64,000 nucleotides of DNA from Dyella jiangningensis (GTDB taxonomy: Bacteria > Pseudomonadota > Gammaproteobacteria > Xanthomonadales > Rhodanobacteraceae). The stretch is from positions 186,001 through 250,000 of the forward strand of contig CP007444.1 in NCBI GenBank assembly GCA_000632805.1. Direction: 5' to 3'. Shown one piece after another: positions 42,982 through 51,609 of the stretch. Each line of letters opens with the position of its first letter. The stretch's first letter is position 1. The notes beneath the pieces were generated by a model. The model was given only the letters and a program-made list of their open reading frames with translations. It did not search any database and was not told the DNA's origin. The translations under genes were made by a program, and so were the position numbers.

Positions 42982-44087
42982 GTGGTGCCGAAGGGAAGCG
43001 CATCTTCGGCCTAGACATTCTGAGGGCCATCGCTGTTCTTTTGGTGCTGATCGGTCACAGCAGTCAGCATTTTCAGCCACCGGGCTGGTTTCGCTGGCTC
43101 TGGTCCGGGCAGGGTACGCTGGGCGTTGAAATATTCTTCGTGCTCAGTGGGTTCCTGATCGGAACGATCATTATCCGGCTGGCACGGTCGGGCAGGTTGC
43201 ATACCTCAGCGATGGTGTGGGACTTCTGGCAGCGTCGCTGGGCAAGAACGCTGCCGCTCTACTTCTTCTTCTACCTGCTCTACCTGCGGTTCGACTACCT
43301 GGGTGTAGCGGACTTGGGAAGGACGTACCCATTCCTGTTCTTCATGCAAAATTTTGCATGGCCGCAGCTTCCTTTTTTCCAGCATTCCTGGAGTCTGGCG
43401 GTCGAGGAATGGTTCTACTTCCTGTTCCCCCTGGTGTTCCTTGCGTTTGCCGCCGACGAGCGGGCGTACAGGCGCCCGCTTTTGGCTACATGTGTAGTAT
43501 TCATCGCCGGGCCGGTGATCGGCCGTATGCTGGTCTTGGGCAATGTGCACGACTACGAAGGCTTCAATGACCAGGTTCGAATGGTTGTGGTCAATCGTCT
43601 GGACGCGATTTTCGTTGGCGTGCTCCTCGCCCTGATCCGGATCGAGTGGCCCAACTTCTATGCGCGCCTGCGGAAGTTCGGATTCGTCGGCATACTGGGC
43701 ATTATTGGCATTGCGCTGTACCTGGCGCTCGGCGTCCCCGGGTTGATCCAGCATTACTGGCTCATGTCGCTTTACTTCCCGATCATGAGCCTAGCCATCG
43801 CGATGTCGCTGCCGTTCGTGTCGGATGTCCAGTCGCTCGGAATCCGCCTGCTGGATTCATTCGTTTCCTACACCAGCAAAATTTCCTATTCGCTGTACCT
43901 CGGGCACATCTGCATGCTGACGCTCGTCAACAGTCTGCTGGATCGGCTGGGCGTCCACGTGCAGGGAGCGCTGATGACCATGGGTGTGTATCTGGTCTAC
44001 GCGGCAGCTTTCTACGGGCTCGCGACGATTACCTACTATTACATCGAGGCTCCGTTTCTTAAGCTGCGGAACGACTCGACCAAGTAA
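42978..44087 (+). CDS. Acyltransferase 3 family membrane protein
   Basis: 369 aa with about ten transmembrane helices. GLDILRAIAVLLVLIGHSSQ (about 11-30) and VEIFFVLSGFLIGTIIIRLA (about 52-71) are the hallmarks, with HSWSLAVEEWFYFLFPLVFL (about 137-156) as in O-acetyltransferases such as OafA/WecH. It likely acetylates a sugar of the O-antigen. The start is GTG in a GTGA overlap. No C-terminal SGNH domain, so the membrane acyltransferase works alone or with a partner. Last gene of the plus operon; the convergent epimerase follows. Confidence 0.88.
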   Translation: MSGAEGKRIFGLDILRAIAVLLVLIGHSSQHFQPPGWFRWLWSGQGTLGVEIFFVLSGFLIGTIIIRLARSGRLHTSAMVWDFWQRRWARTLPLYFFFYLLYLRFDYLGVADLGRTYPFLFFMQNFAWPQLPFFQHSWSLAVEEWFYFLFPLVFLAFAADERAYRRPLLATCVVFIAGPVIGRMLVLGNVHDYEGFNDQVRMVVVNRLDAIFVGVLLALIRIEWPNFYARLRKFGFVGILGIIGIALYLALGVPGLIQHYWLMSLYFPIMSLAIAMSLPFVSDVQSLGIRLLDSFVSYTSKISYSLYLGHICMLTLVNSLLDRLGVHVQGALMTMGVYLVYAAAFYGLATITYYYIEAPFLKLRNDSTK

Positions 44088-44223
44088 CTGCGTGCCTTGC
44101 ACAGGGCGCGCGCTCCAGAAAGGAATGGGAGCAACACCGTCCCGGATCTACGTGTGACGGTGCCGTTCGGGTCAGGACGCGCGCCACTAGGGCGCAGTCA
44201 GCCCAAGGGGGGCATATCGGATA

Positions 44224-44245
44224 CCTTGCCCGTGCTCGGGTAGGG
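44224..44245. terminator. Hairpin between convergent glycan genes
   Basis: CCTTGCCCG and CGGGTAGGG pair (two G-U) around TGCT, between the ends of the acyltransferase and epimerase genes. No T-run, so a weak terminator at most. Confidence 0.35.
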
Positions 44246-44262
44246 TCTTCCGGGGAGGGCGC

Positions 44263-44955
44263 TTACGTCGCTACTTGGTAGTACTTGCGCAGTATCCGTT
44301 CAAGATAACCTTCGCCCAGGTCAATCTTCATCCGGTGGCTGATGTTCTCGGTAATCGATGTGTCGATCGGGAATGGCACCCCCTTGTCCACCATGGCGAA
44401 GTTGGCCTTCATGCCAAGGACTTCTTCAAAGGTGCGCACGATCATCGGCATGGGTGTCGACTTCAGTGCTGCAACGGGAACCACTTTGTGGGTATCCCAC
44501 TGCCTGTCGATGACAAATGAAGCAATCGAGACGATGTCCTCTACATCGATCAGGTTGCGTTCGGCGCGAGACCACACCGTAAAGTGCTCGCCCGAAATAA
44601 TGTGGTGAAAGAGGAAGTTGGTTAGCGTGTGGACGTTGTCGGAGCGCCCGACGACCTGAGGCAGTCTGAGCACAACACCCTTGCCAGACCTCAAGACAAG
44701 CGATTCCATCGCTGCCTTGTGGGCCAAATACGGTGTCAAGGTTTCTTGGGGGTTACCAACGGCGCAGCTTCCGAAGTACACGAACTTCGGGCAAGAGCCT
44801 TCCAGGCGTTCGAGCAGCAGTTTGCGCTCCCTCTCAAACGCAGCGGGCTCGGTTTCCGTCGAATTAGACACGCCGGCCGCGAAAATCGTGACATCGGGCC
44901 GATCAGCGTATATGTGACTGAATACTTTGGCCAACAGGCCATTGCCAACGATCAT
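44263..44955 (-). CDS. NAD-dependent epimerase/dehydratase-like protein
   Basis: 230 aa opening MIVGNGLLAKVFSHIY, a shortened Rossmann loop (GNGLLA) of the SDR fold. The catalytic region is YFGSCAVGN then YLAHKAAMESL (about 104-114), with Tyr and Lys in YxxxK. It is shorter than typical epimerases, as in a subfamily found in O-antigen clusters. Substrate unknown, probably a nucleotide sugar. It is separated from the arabinose-like operon by a 427-base gap. Confidence 0.78.
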   Translation of the reverse strand: MIVGNGLLAKVFSHIYADRPDVTIFAAGVSNSTETEPAAFERERKLLLERLEGSCPKFVYFGSCAVGNPQETLTPYLAHKAAMESLVLRSGKGVVLRLPQVVGRSDNVHTLTNFLFHHIISGEHFTVWSRAERNLIDVEDIVSIASFVIDRQWDTHKVVPVAALKSTPMPMIVRTFEEVLGMKANFAMVDKGVPFPIDTSITENISHRMKIDLGEGYLERILRKYYQVAT

Positions 44956-45382
44956 GGAAAAAGGCTCAGCAAAGATGATGTTTGTGTGGCGAGTTCTCTT
45001 GCGCCACTTTGGGAGCCACCGATTTCGTTATCAGAGGACGGATGCTCCGTTCCGTCATGTCGTTTCGCCGAGCCTGGCGTGGCGCGACTACTCCTGTCCT
45101 TGACCATAGCTTCGCACCAAGGGCCCGAGGTTGCATTACGCTGGGGCTCCACGGGAATAAAGGGGCGCCCACTTAAATCCCCAGCGGGCCGTTCCGTACC
45201 TGATGGTTCTCAGCGGAAGAACCGGCCCGTGGCAGTTCTTGTTCAGGTTCGGCAGCCGGCCGGTGCGTCTCCTTACTCCGAATCAGTGGCCAACGTATTC
45301 GCAAGGCGCCCCGCCAGGAGACTTGGAGCACAATGCATGGTCCTGGACCCCAGGCCATGCATCGGACTCTGAACGTCAGGGC
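44956..45382. other. Gene-free gap with a strong hairpin
   Basis: No credible gene in 427 bases. Near its right end, 45333-45362, ATGCATGG-t-CCTGG and CCAGG-CCATGCAT form a 13-bp stem with one bulged base, about 20 bases after the GtrII-like stop, probably ending that operon. The rest may be the relic of a lost gene in this recombining locus, but nothing recognisable remains. Confidence 0.5.
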
Positions 45383-46876
45383 TCAAAGGCAGACAAATAT
45401 GTGACCATCAGCATCGAATATCGCATCGTGATCCGGCCAATGGGGACGGCCGACGCACATGCGCTGCGCATCGTCCGTGGTCTTTTCAATCTCGAAGAGG
45501 TCGCCCGAGGCCTCGCTGAACAGCCCTTCAAGGGACCAGGGCTTCACGAAGGCAGATGCGTTCAAGTCACCATCACTTGTGCTGAGCGCGCGCGGGTATG
45601 TGTACGACGCCCCTGCGAGGGCAACAGGCATCGTTGGTGTCACGCCATAACGCAATTGGATGTCGTGCACGATCAACTGGGCACGATTGAGGTCCCAGCG
45701 ATTGAGACGCTGCTGTTGTTGCAGCATGGCTGCACTGCTGAAGGCAAGGAGCAAGGAGGCGCAGATCCAGGGTAAGGCGATGACCGGTTTGCGGACTTCG
45801 GCGATGACCAGGAGGGCAGCCGCCATGGGGCCAAACACGAAACCCAGCCCTGAGAGCGCGCGCGGAACCGGCCACCAGACGCCCGATACGGCGAGAGGAA
45901 GCATGGCGAGCAGGATCAGCCCTACAAATCCGACGGCCCAGTAAAGCAGGCGCCCGGGACTCTTGCGCATGGCAACGATGAAGGGAGCCAGCGCGCCCAC
46001 CGCCAGGAATCCCTTTGCAAGTCCGGAAACGGTGGGTTCACCCTGAAGGAAGATTTTCCTGCATAGGTGCCATAAGTCAGTCAGGCGCTCCGGAACGGCC
46101 GACAGCGCCACCAAATTGCCACGCGGGTCAACATTCTGAGGCGCGGCCATCTTGAGGATTTTGTACAGGATCAGGTAACAAACCAGCGCGGCGACGGGAG
46201 AGAGCAGCGCCCTGCTTAGCATCCGTAGACGAGTTGGAAAATCGGACTGCTCGAACGCTTCGGTGCACAGAACGATCGCATAGATGATGCTGGCGGACAC
46301 GCCCAGCGTAATCTGGTTACCGCCCATGGCTAGAAGGAGCCACGCCACGCTGGCGAAGAACGCCCAGCGATTCTCCCTGTCCAGTGGATTGCGGGAAGCG
46401 TCGAGTCGGGCGAACGCCTGAAGGTGTGCAAGCGTGAAGATGAGGTAGAACGCTTCGTTATACGCCGCCTGGCGGAACGTGAAGTACTCCGTGAAATACG
46501 GATACGCGCAAAGGATGCCAATCGGTGCGGCGATGTAGCCAAGCGGCATCTGCTTTCGCGTGGCGTGCGTGGCGACAAAACTAGCTATGCCCGCGAGCGC
46601 GAGCAGGCACAGTGATGTCGACACCCAGGCGATATCGGTCGTGGACAGGTGCGCATGGGTAAGCACCCATTGCAGTAGGGCCTGCGTAAAGCGGCCCTGC
46701 GAAAGATAAAAACTGAGTCCCTGGTCGATGTACGCGCCAGCGTAGTCATCAAAAGCGTAGCCAGGGACCAGGGCTAGCCCCTTGGCCAATAGTGTGAAGG
46801 CGAGTGCAATGCCGAAAGGCGCAATGCTCCAGCCATATTCCGAGCGAATCCGTTCCATTGTGTTGCTGGCCTGCAT
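45383..46876 (-). CDS. GtrII-type membrane glycosyltransferase
   Basis: 497 aa with about ten to eleven transmembrane segments. The opening YGWSIAPFGIALAFTLLAKG and VPGYAFDDYAGAYIDQ put an acidic DD pair in the first periplasmic loop, as in GT-C enzymes; FRQAAYNEAFYLIF and the C-terminal periplasmic domain fit the glucosyltransferase GtrII family. GT-C enzymes use polyprenyl-phosphate sugars from the periplasmic side. With the upstream lipid-linked pentose genes and a GtrA flippase, it is the probable transferase of this side branch. Confidence 0.8.
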   Translation of the reverse strand: MQASNTMERIRSEYGWSIAPFGIALAFTLLAKGLALVPGYAFDDYAGAYIDQGLSFYLSQGRFTQALLQWVLTHAHLSTTDIAWVSTSLCLLALAGIASFVATHATRKQMPLGYIAAPIGILCAYPYFTEYFTFRQAAYNEAFYLIFTLAHLQAFARLDASRNPLDRENRWAFFASVAWLLLAMGGNQITLGVSASIIYAIVLCTEAFEQSDFPTRLRMLSRALLSPVAALVCYLILYKILKMAAPQNVDPRGNLVALSAVPERLTDLWHLCRKIFLQGEPTVSGLAKGFLAVGALAPFIVAMRKSPGRLLYWAVGFVGLILLAMLPLAVSGVWWPVPRALSGLGFVFGPMAAALLVIAEVRKPVIALPWICASLLLAFSSAAMLQQQQRLNRWDLNRAQLIVHDIQLRYGVTPTMPVALAGASYTYPRALSTSDGDLNASAFVKPWSLEGLFSEASGDLFEIEKTTDDAQRMCVGRPHWPDHDAIFDADGHIFVCL

Positions 46877-46891
46877 GTTTCTTCCCCAATA

Positions 46892-47287
46892 CTAATAAGT
46901 CCGGAACGACAGTCGGCTGTGCCCCACGTAGCTGGTAACGACGGGGACAGCGACGCCGAACCCGTGCGCAATCGTCTCCACGTGCTGATGCAGGCCAAGC
47001 GCAGGGAGAACATAGCGTGCAAGCACCAGGCTGATCACGATGGTCTGGACGACCGCCGCGAGATTCACGGCGATGAACCAGGCCGCCTGATGCTTCATGG
47101 AATTTGTAGCATCCCGAAATACGAAAATTCTGTTGAGGAAGAAAGCCGTGATCATGCCGACGATATACGCAGCGATGATGGCGATCGTGTAGGGAAGCCA
47201 CAGACTGAAGAGCATCCGTGAGAAAAAGTTCGCGGCTGCCGCCGTTCCACCGGCTACGAGAAACTTGACGATCTGTCCGGATTTCAT
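46892..47287 (-). CDS. GtrA-family flippase
   Basis: 131 aa with four transmembrane helices: QIVKFLVAGGTAAAANFFSR, ALIIAAYIVGMITAFFLNRI-like helix 2 (YTIAIIAAYIVGMITAFFLN), the region around residues 70-90, and a final helix ending VGHSRLSFRTY. GtrA proteins are thought to flip polyprenyl-phosphate-linked sugars across the inner membrane. The start overlaps the FAD oxidoreductase stop. Together with the GtrII-like gene it makes the usual flippase-transferase pair. Confidence 0.88.
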   Translation of the reverse strand: MKSGQIVKFLVAGGTAAAANFFSRMLFSLWLPYTIAIIAAYIVGMITAFFLNRIFVFRDATNSMKHQAAWFIAVNLAAVVQTIVISLVLARYVLPALGLHQHVETIAHGFGVAVPVVTSYVGHSRLSFRTY

Positions 47288-48573
47288 GACTGGCCGGACA
47301 TCGCTTCCTGTGCCAGCTTCTTGGCGACATGGATGCTTTCGTTGATAGAGCGGTCCTCGGGGTAGTAATAGGCGGTGTCAGCCATATACAGGCCGCGCAC
47401 GGGCGTCTTCATCGAGGGCAGCATGTCGTAGAAGCCCGGTGGGCAGATTGTCTGCGCGAACTCGTAGCGGTGGCAGTGCCGTGCCACGACCCAATCCGGC
47501 TTGAACTCGGGGTTGATGCGCGCGAGATATCCGACGACTTCGTCGATCAGTTCGTCGTTGCTTTTCGCCCACTTCGGATGAGTCTTGGGCATATAGAACG
47601 GAGCATAGAGTACCGACGGAGTCATCCGATTTAGGTTCGAATACTCGATCACGCCCGGGATCTCGATCCCCGGATCGTTGATGTTCATCCAGAAGTTCTC
47701 GCTGATCGGATTCTTGAGCTTCAGGATGACGCATGCCACTGGGATGTTCTTGATGGCATTGATCTGCTGGATGAACTCCGGCGGCAGCGACGGCACGATG
47801 CGTGGAACGTACTGGATGGGGGCTGTGGAGACGACTGCATCGCACAGAACTTCCTCGCCTTTTACGCTGATGCTGCTCACGCTTCCATCGACGGTATTGA
47901 CCATGTCGATGCCGGCCTTGAGGTGGATGCGTCCACCCTTGTCAAGGATGAACTGCTCCATCTTATCGAGCAGGGTCGCGGAACCGCCTTCGAGATATCC
48001 CATGGTTTCCTGCAGGAGACTGCGACGTGACAAGGCGACGCGCTTAATGCGAGTGCCGATCCATGCAGCGGAAATCTCGTCACTGTGTTCGAACAGCTTC
48101 AGATCGAACAGGCTCTTCCACAATACGTTATAGGCGCGCTCACCTACCCAGCGACGCAGCCAAGACGTCGCCTGGATGCGATCGAACGGGCGCCAGTCCT
48201 GGATGTTCTTGGCGTACATGGCATGCACGCCGTAGCGAATCTTACTAATGATGCCCAGCCCCCTGAAGGCAAGCAGGGCGAACGGCGTGCCCCATTTGTA
48301 CAGGGTGCCGTTGTAGAAAAAGCCCATCTTCGTATCGGTCCACTTCAACGTGTGGGCGATACCCAATTCGCTCAGAAGCTCGAACAACGGGAAGTCCGTC
48401 TTGCAGACGAAGTGGTAGTAGCGTTCGATAGCAAGCCCGTCGAAATCGAACGCCGCCGACATCCCGCCGATGCGATCGTCGCGCTCATAGATGTCGACTT
48501 CGTGTCCCTGCTTGAGGAGCTCCAAGGCGGCCATCAAACCCATCGGGCCGGCGCCGAGAATGGCATACTTCAT
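47284..48573 (-). CDS. FAD/NAD(P)-binding oxidoreductase, amine-oxidase/UGM-like
   Basis: 429 aa with the FAD loop YAILGAGPMGLMAALELLKQ at the N-terminus and IYERDDRIGGMSAAFDFDG (about 29-47). The C-terminal FAD contact is around ADTAYYYPEDRSINESIHVA (about 395-414). It resembles protoporphyrinogen-oxidase-like and UDP-galactopyranose mutase-like enzymes that occur in glycan clusters. It may oxidise or isomerise a sugar or lipid-linked sugar; the substrate cannot be read. Part of the arabinose-like operon. Confidence 0.78.
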   Translation of the reverse strand: MKYAILGAGPMGLMAALELLKQGHEVDIYERDDRIGGMSAAFDFDGLAIERYYHFVCKTDFPLFELLSELGIAHTLKWTDTKMGFFYNGTLYKWGTPFALLAFRGLGIISKIRYGVHAMYAKNIQDWRPFDRIQATSWLRRWVGERAYNVLWKSLFDLKLFEHSDEISAAWIGTRIKRVALSRRSLLQETMGYLEGGSATLLDKMEQFILDKGGRIHLKAGIDMVNTVDGSVSSISVKGEEVLCDAVVSTAPIQYVPRIVPSLPPEFIQQINAIKNIPVACVILKLKNPISENFWMNINDPGIEIPGVIEYSNLNRMTPSVLYAPFYMPKTHPKWAKSNDELIDEVVGYLARINPEFKPDWVVARHCHRYEFAQTICPPGFYDMLPSMKTPVRGLYMADTAYYYPEDRSINESIHVAKKLAQEAMSGQS

Positions 48574-48608
48574 GTTCAGATTCCTGAGTGGATCGAATGG
48601 GTGATGGC

Positions 48609-49565
48609 TCAGCGCTTCAGGACAATGGCGCTATAGCGCGGGTCGCAGTAGCTTTCCTTGATGGCATCGGCGAACGGCGTCTGCCGGAAGCCAAACACCT
48701 TTTGTGTATCGATGCCGTGGAATTCGTCGCCGGCGGTCAGAGCCTTGAGCTGATCGGCAGTGAAGGGAGGCTTTCCGCTGAACACTGCATACGCCCGAAG
48801 AAGGAAATGGAACAGTCCGTACGGAATGTGCACGATCAGTGTGTGTAGGCCCTTGGCGCGCTTGATCGTCTTGATGATGTCGACGTAGTCGATGCGGGTG
48901 TCGCCTACGACGTCGTAGATATCACCGGCTGGCTGCTCTTCGATGCATTTGACGATGCAGCGGCAGAAGTCGCGTTCGTAGAGAGGCTGGCGCATATAGC
49001 GACCGTCGCCCGGAATGGGAAATACTGGTGTCTTTGCCATGAAACGCGAAAGCCAGCCTAGGTGCTTGGGATCGAACCAGCCGAACATCAAGGTGGGTCG
49101 AAGCGCGCAATGCGGGATGCCGCTCTCGACGACGAGCTTTTCCTGGGCCTTCTTGGTATTCGTGTAGTCGTCATCGGCCACCGAGATGACCACGGACGAG
49201 CTGATGTGCACCAGGTAAGGCACGTTGTGACGGCGCGTCGCCTCGAGTACGAGCTTGGTCGCGTCGATGTTGTTGCGCGTGAACAGCTCGGTGTATTTGC
49301 CGGTAATCTGTGCATGCAGCTGTACTATGCAAGCCGCGTCTGCGAAGGACTCTGCCCAGTTGCCGTCCTCGGCCAGGTCGGCATGGATCACCTGGACGTC
49401 CGGATGCAATTGGCGAAGGATGCCCAGGTTGTACTCGTGCTTGTCGATGGCGACAAGGTTCGTGTAGCCCTGTGCCTTCAGCTCGACGATCAGATTCTGT
49501 CCGACCAAGCCAGCGGCTCCGGTCAGTACGAGCTTTGAATGTTTGTCGATCTTGTTCATGGACAT
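48609..49565 (-). CDS. NAD-dependent epimerase/dehydratase
   Basis: 318 aa from MSMNKIDKHSKLVLTGAAGL; the TAATG overlap with the upstream stop fixes the start and rejects a much longer open frame. Rossmann loop TGAAGLVGQNL (about 15-25). The position of the usual YxxxK is occupied by DYTNTKKAQEKLV (about 137-149), so Tyr and Lys are present. Extended-SDR family, acting on a sugar nucleotide or lipid-linked sugar. Its operon partners suggest a polyprenyl-phosphate pentose route. Confidence 0.8.
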   Translation of the reverse strand: MSMNKIDKHSKLVLTGAAGLVGQNLIVELKAQGYTNLVAIDKHEYNLGILRQLHPDVQVIHADLAEDGNWAESFADAACIVQLHAQITGKYTELFTRNNIDATKLVLEATRRHNVPYLVHISSSVVISVADDDYTNTKKAQEKLVVESGIPHCALRPTLMFGWFDPKHLGWLSRFMAKTPVFPIPGDGRYMRQPLYERDFCRCIVKCIEEQPAGDIYDVVGDTRIDYVDIIKTIKRAKGLHTLIVHIPYGLFHFLLRAYAVFSGKPPFTADQLKALTAGDEFHGIDTQKVFGFRQTPFADAIKESYCDPRYSAIVLKR

Positions 49566-50302
49566 TAGAGCTTGATGCGCTTGAATGCGAATTCGGGAAT
49601 GTGGCGGATGATCTGCATGATTGGCAGCCAGAACCCCGGCAGGTAAATCACGCTGCGACCGCGATCGGCGGCTCGGACGATCCCGCGGGCGATGCCGTCG
49701 GGCTTGGCCCACAGCGGTCCCTTCTTGAATTCGCGCGTCATTGGCGTGTCGACGAAGCCGGGCTTGATCGTGAGTACGTTCACGCCGACCTTCGCCATGC
49801 GCTGGCGCAATCCGCTGGCGAAAGCGGTGACTGCCGCCTTTGCTGAGCCATAGAGATAATTGCTCTGGCGGCCGCGATCGCCCGCCACCGAAGAGATCAC
49901 CGCCATGACACCCTTGCGCTGGCTCTCGAAGCGCGGTGCCGCCGCCGTGAGCAGGGCGATGGTGGATGTGCCGTTGGTAGCGAATTCCTTGAGCGACAGA
50001 TCGACCGAGGACTCGCATTGCGCCTGGTCAGGCAGCGTGCCATGGGCCAGCAGCAACACGTCGACATGGCCCAGCGCGCTCCATGCCTGCTCGATCATTG
50101 GAGCGTGGTGCTGCAGATCATTCACGTCGAGTGAAGCCTGGAACACCTCCGGTGCGCCGCGCACGCGCAGGTCGTCGGCAATGTCCCTTAACCGCTCTAC
50201 GTTTCGCGCGACGAGGAATAACTGGGCACCCCGAGCGGCATAAAGGCGCGCAGTGGCTTCAGCGATGGCGGACGTTGCGCCGATGATGACGACCTTTTGC
50301 AT
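49565..50302 (-). CDS. DprE2-like short-chain reductase
   Basis: 245 aa from MQKVVIIGATSAIAEATARL; the ATG is two bases after the DprE1-like stop. The GATSAIAEATAR loop (about 8-19) and ISSVAGDRGRQSNYLYGSAK (about 135-154) with the YxxxK Tyr and Lys match DprE2, which reduces decaprenyl-phosphoryl-2-keto-erythropentose to the arabinose form. Acts as a pair with the next upstream gene. The C-terminus may sit on the membrane (PGFWLPIMQIIRHIP). Confidence 0.87.
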   Translation of the reverse strand: MQKVVIIGATSAIAEATARLYAARGAQLFLVARNVERLRDIADDLRVRGAPEVFQASLDVNDLQHHAPMIEQAWSALGHVDVLLLAHGTLPDQAQCESSVDLSLKEFATNGTSTIALLTAAAPRFESQRKGVMAVISSVAGDRGRQSNYLYGSAKAAVTAFASGLRQRMAKVGVNVLTIKPGFVDTPMTREFKKGPLWAKPDGIARGIVRAADRGRSVIYLPGFWLPIMQIIRHIPEFAFKRIKL

Positions 50303-50304
50303 GC

Positions 50305-51609
50305 TTACTCCGTGACCCGTCGCCAGAAGCTCGACGAAAACGTCGGGTCGATGAAATGGCTGAAGATTTCCCAGGCTGGGAAATACTGTTTGAAATACTT
50401 GGCCGGCATGCGCGCATCCTTTGCGGGATAAACCGAGCCTCCTGCGCCAGCGACGATGTCGTCCAGCCGGTCGAGCAGCGCGAGCGTGCTCGGTCCCCGG
50501 TTCGGAAAGTCGAGTGCCAGTGTCGCGCCCGGGCGCGGAAAAGACAGCATGCCCGGCGACGGCATGTCGCCAAACTGCTTGAGGACCGCAAGGAACGAGC
50601 CCTGCCCGGACGCGGCAATGGCGTTCAATAGGGTTTCCATGCACTCGAGCGATGCGGCCGGCGGAACGACGCACTGGTACTGCATGAAACCACGTGGGCC
50701 ATAGATGCGGTTCCAGTCACCGATGCCGTCGAGCGGATAGAAATGCGGCTCGTAGTGCATGGTGACGTGGCTGACCCTGTCACGCTGGCGGTGGTAATAC
50801 AGCGTGTTGAAGGCGTTCAGGCTAAGCGGATTGATCAGCGAAATCGGCGGCGTGAACGGCACGCGCAGTCGGCGCGACGGCGCGCCGGGGCGACTGTCTG
50901 GATGGGCCGGCGCGTGGTTGGCGCGGGTAAAGATTCCACGCCCCAGGGCCTTGCCCTGGCTCGCGCAGTCGATCCACGCCACGGTGTATTCGTAGTCGCG
51001 GTCCGATGCCTGGGAGAGTTGGAAAAATTCGGGAAGGTCGCGGAAGCGGTAGACCTCCGCGCTCATCCATGGCCCCGCCACGCGACGCAACTGGATCGTC
51101 GCACGCGTCAGCAGTCCCGTGAGGCCTAGACCGCCGATGGTGGCGGCGAACCACTCCGGGTTTGCTTGCGGGCTGCACAAGCGGCGACTGCCGTCCGAGC
51201 GCAAAAGCTCGAACTCCAGTACATGGCGTCCGAACGTACCTGCCTTGTGGTGGTTCTTGCCATGCACGTCGTTGGCGATGGCGCCGCCGACGGTAACGAA
51301 TTTAGTTCCAGGCGTGACAGGCAGGAACCAGCCTTGTGGTACGACAAGGTCCAGGATCTCGGAAAACAGTACGCCAGCTTCGCACTCCAGTACGCCCCTC
51401 TGGGTGTCAAAGCGAATAAAACGGTCCATGTGGCGGGCATGCAGTAACGTCCCGCCGTCATTGAGGCAGCTGTCGCCGTAACTGCGGCCATTGCCGTATG
51501 GCAGGACAGTGGCGGCCGCCGTGGGGAGCGCAGCATGCCGGTCGGTCAACGGGACGATGGCCTGGGTTGCGTTCGGATAGCGACCCCAGGATTGACCGGC
51601 CTTGCTCAT
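50305..51609 (-). CDS. DprE1-like FAD-dependent oxidase
   Basis: 434 aa of the vanillyl-alcohol-oxidase fold. The FAD domain has VLPYGNGRSYGDSCLND (about 36-52) and FVTVGGAIANDVHGKNHHKA (about 103-122), exactly the DprE1 pattern. DprE1 oxidises decaprenyl-phosphoryl-ribose at C2. The product would be passed to the DprE2-like reductase. In mycobacteria this pair gives decaprenyl-phosphoryl-arabinose; homologues in Pseudomonas aeruginosa group IV strains serve D-Araf glycosylation. Start overlaps the UbiA gene. Confidence 0.9.
   Translation of the reverse strand: MSKAGQSWGRYPNATQAIVPLTDRHAALPTAAATVLPYGNGRSYGDSCLNDGGTLLHARHMDRFIRFDTQRGVLECEAGVLFSEILDLVVPQGWFLPVTPGTKFVTVGGAIANDVHGKNHHKAGTFGRHVLEFELLRSDGSRRLCSPQANPEWFAATIGGLGLTGLLTRATIQLRRVAGPWMSAEVYRFRDLPEFFQLSQASDRDYEYTVAWIDCASQGKALGRGIFTRANHAPAHPDSRPGAPSRRLRVPFTPPISLINPLSLNAFNTLYYHRQRDRVSHVTMHYEPHFYPLDGIGDWNRIYGPRGFMQYQCVVPPAASLECMETLLNAIAASGQGSFLAVLKQFGDMPSPGMLSFPRPGATLALDFPNRGPSTLALLDRLDDIVAGAGGSVYPAKDARMPAKYFKQYFPAWEIFSHFIDPTFSSSFWRRVTE

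Noticed and set aside
44629..45372. Plus-strand open frame of 247 codons
   Set aside because: Half of it is antisense to the epimerase gene; composition is not protein-like and there is no domain.
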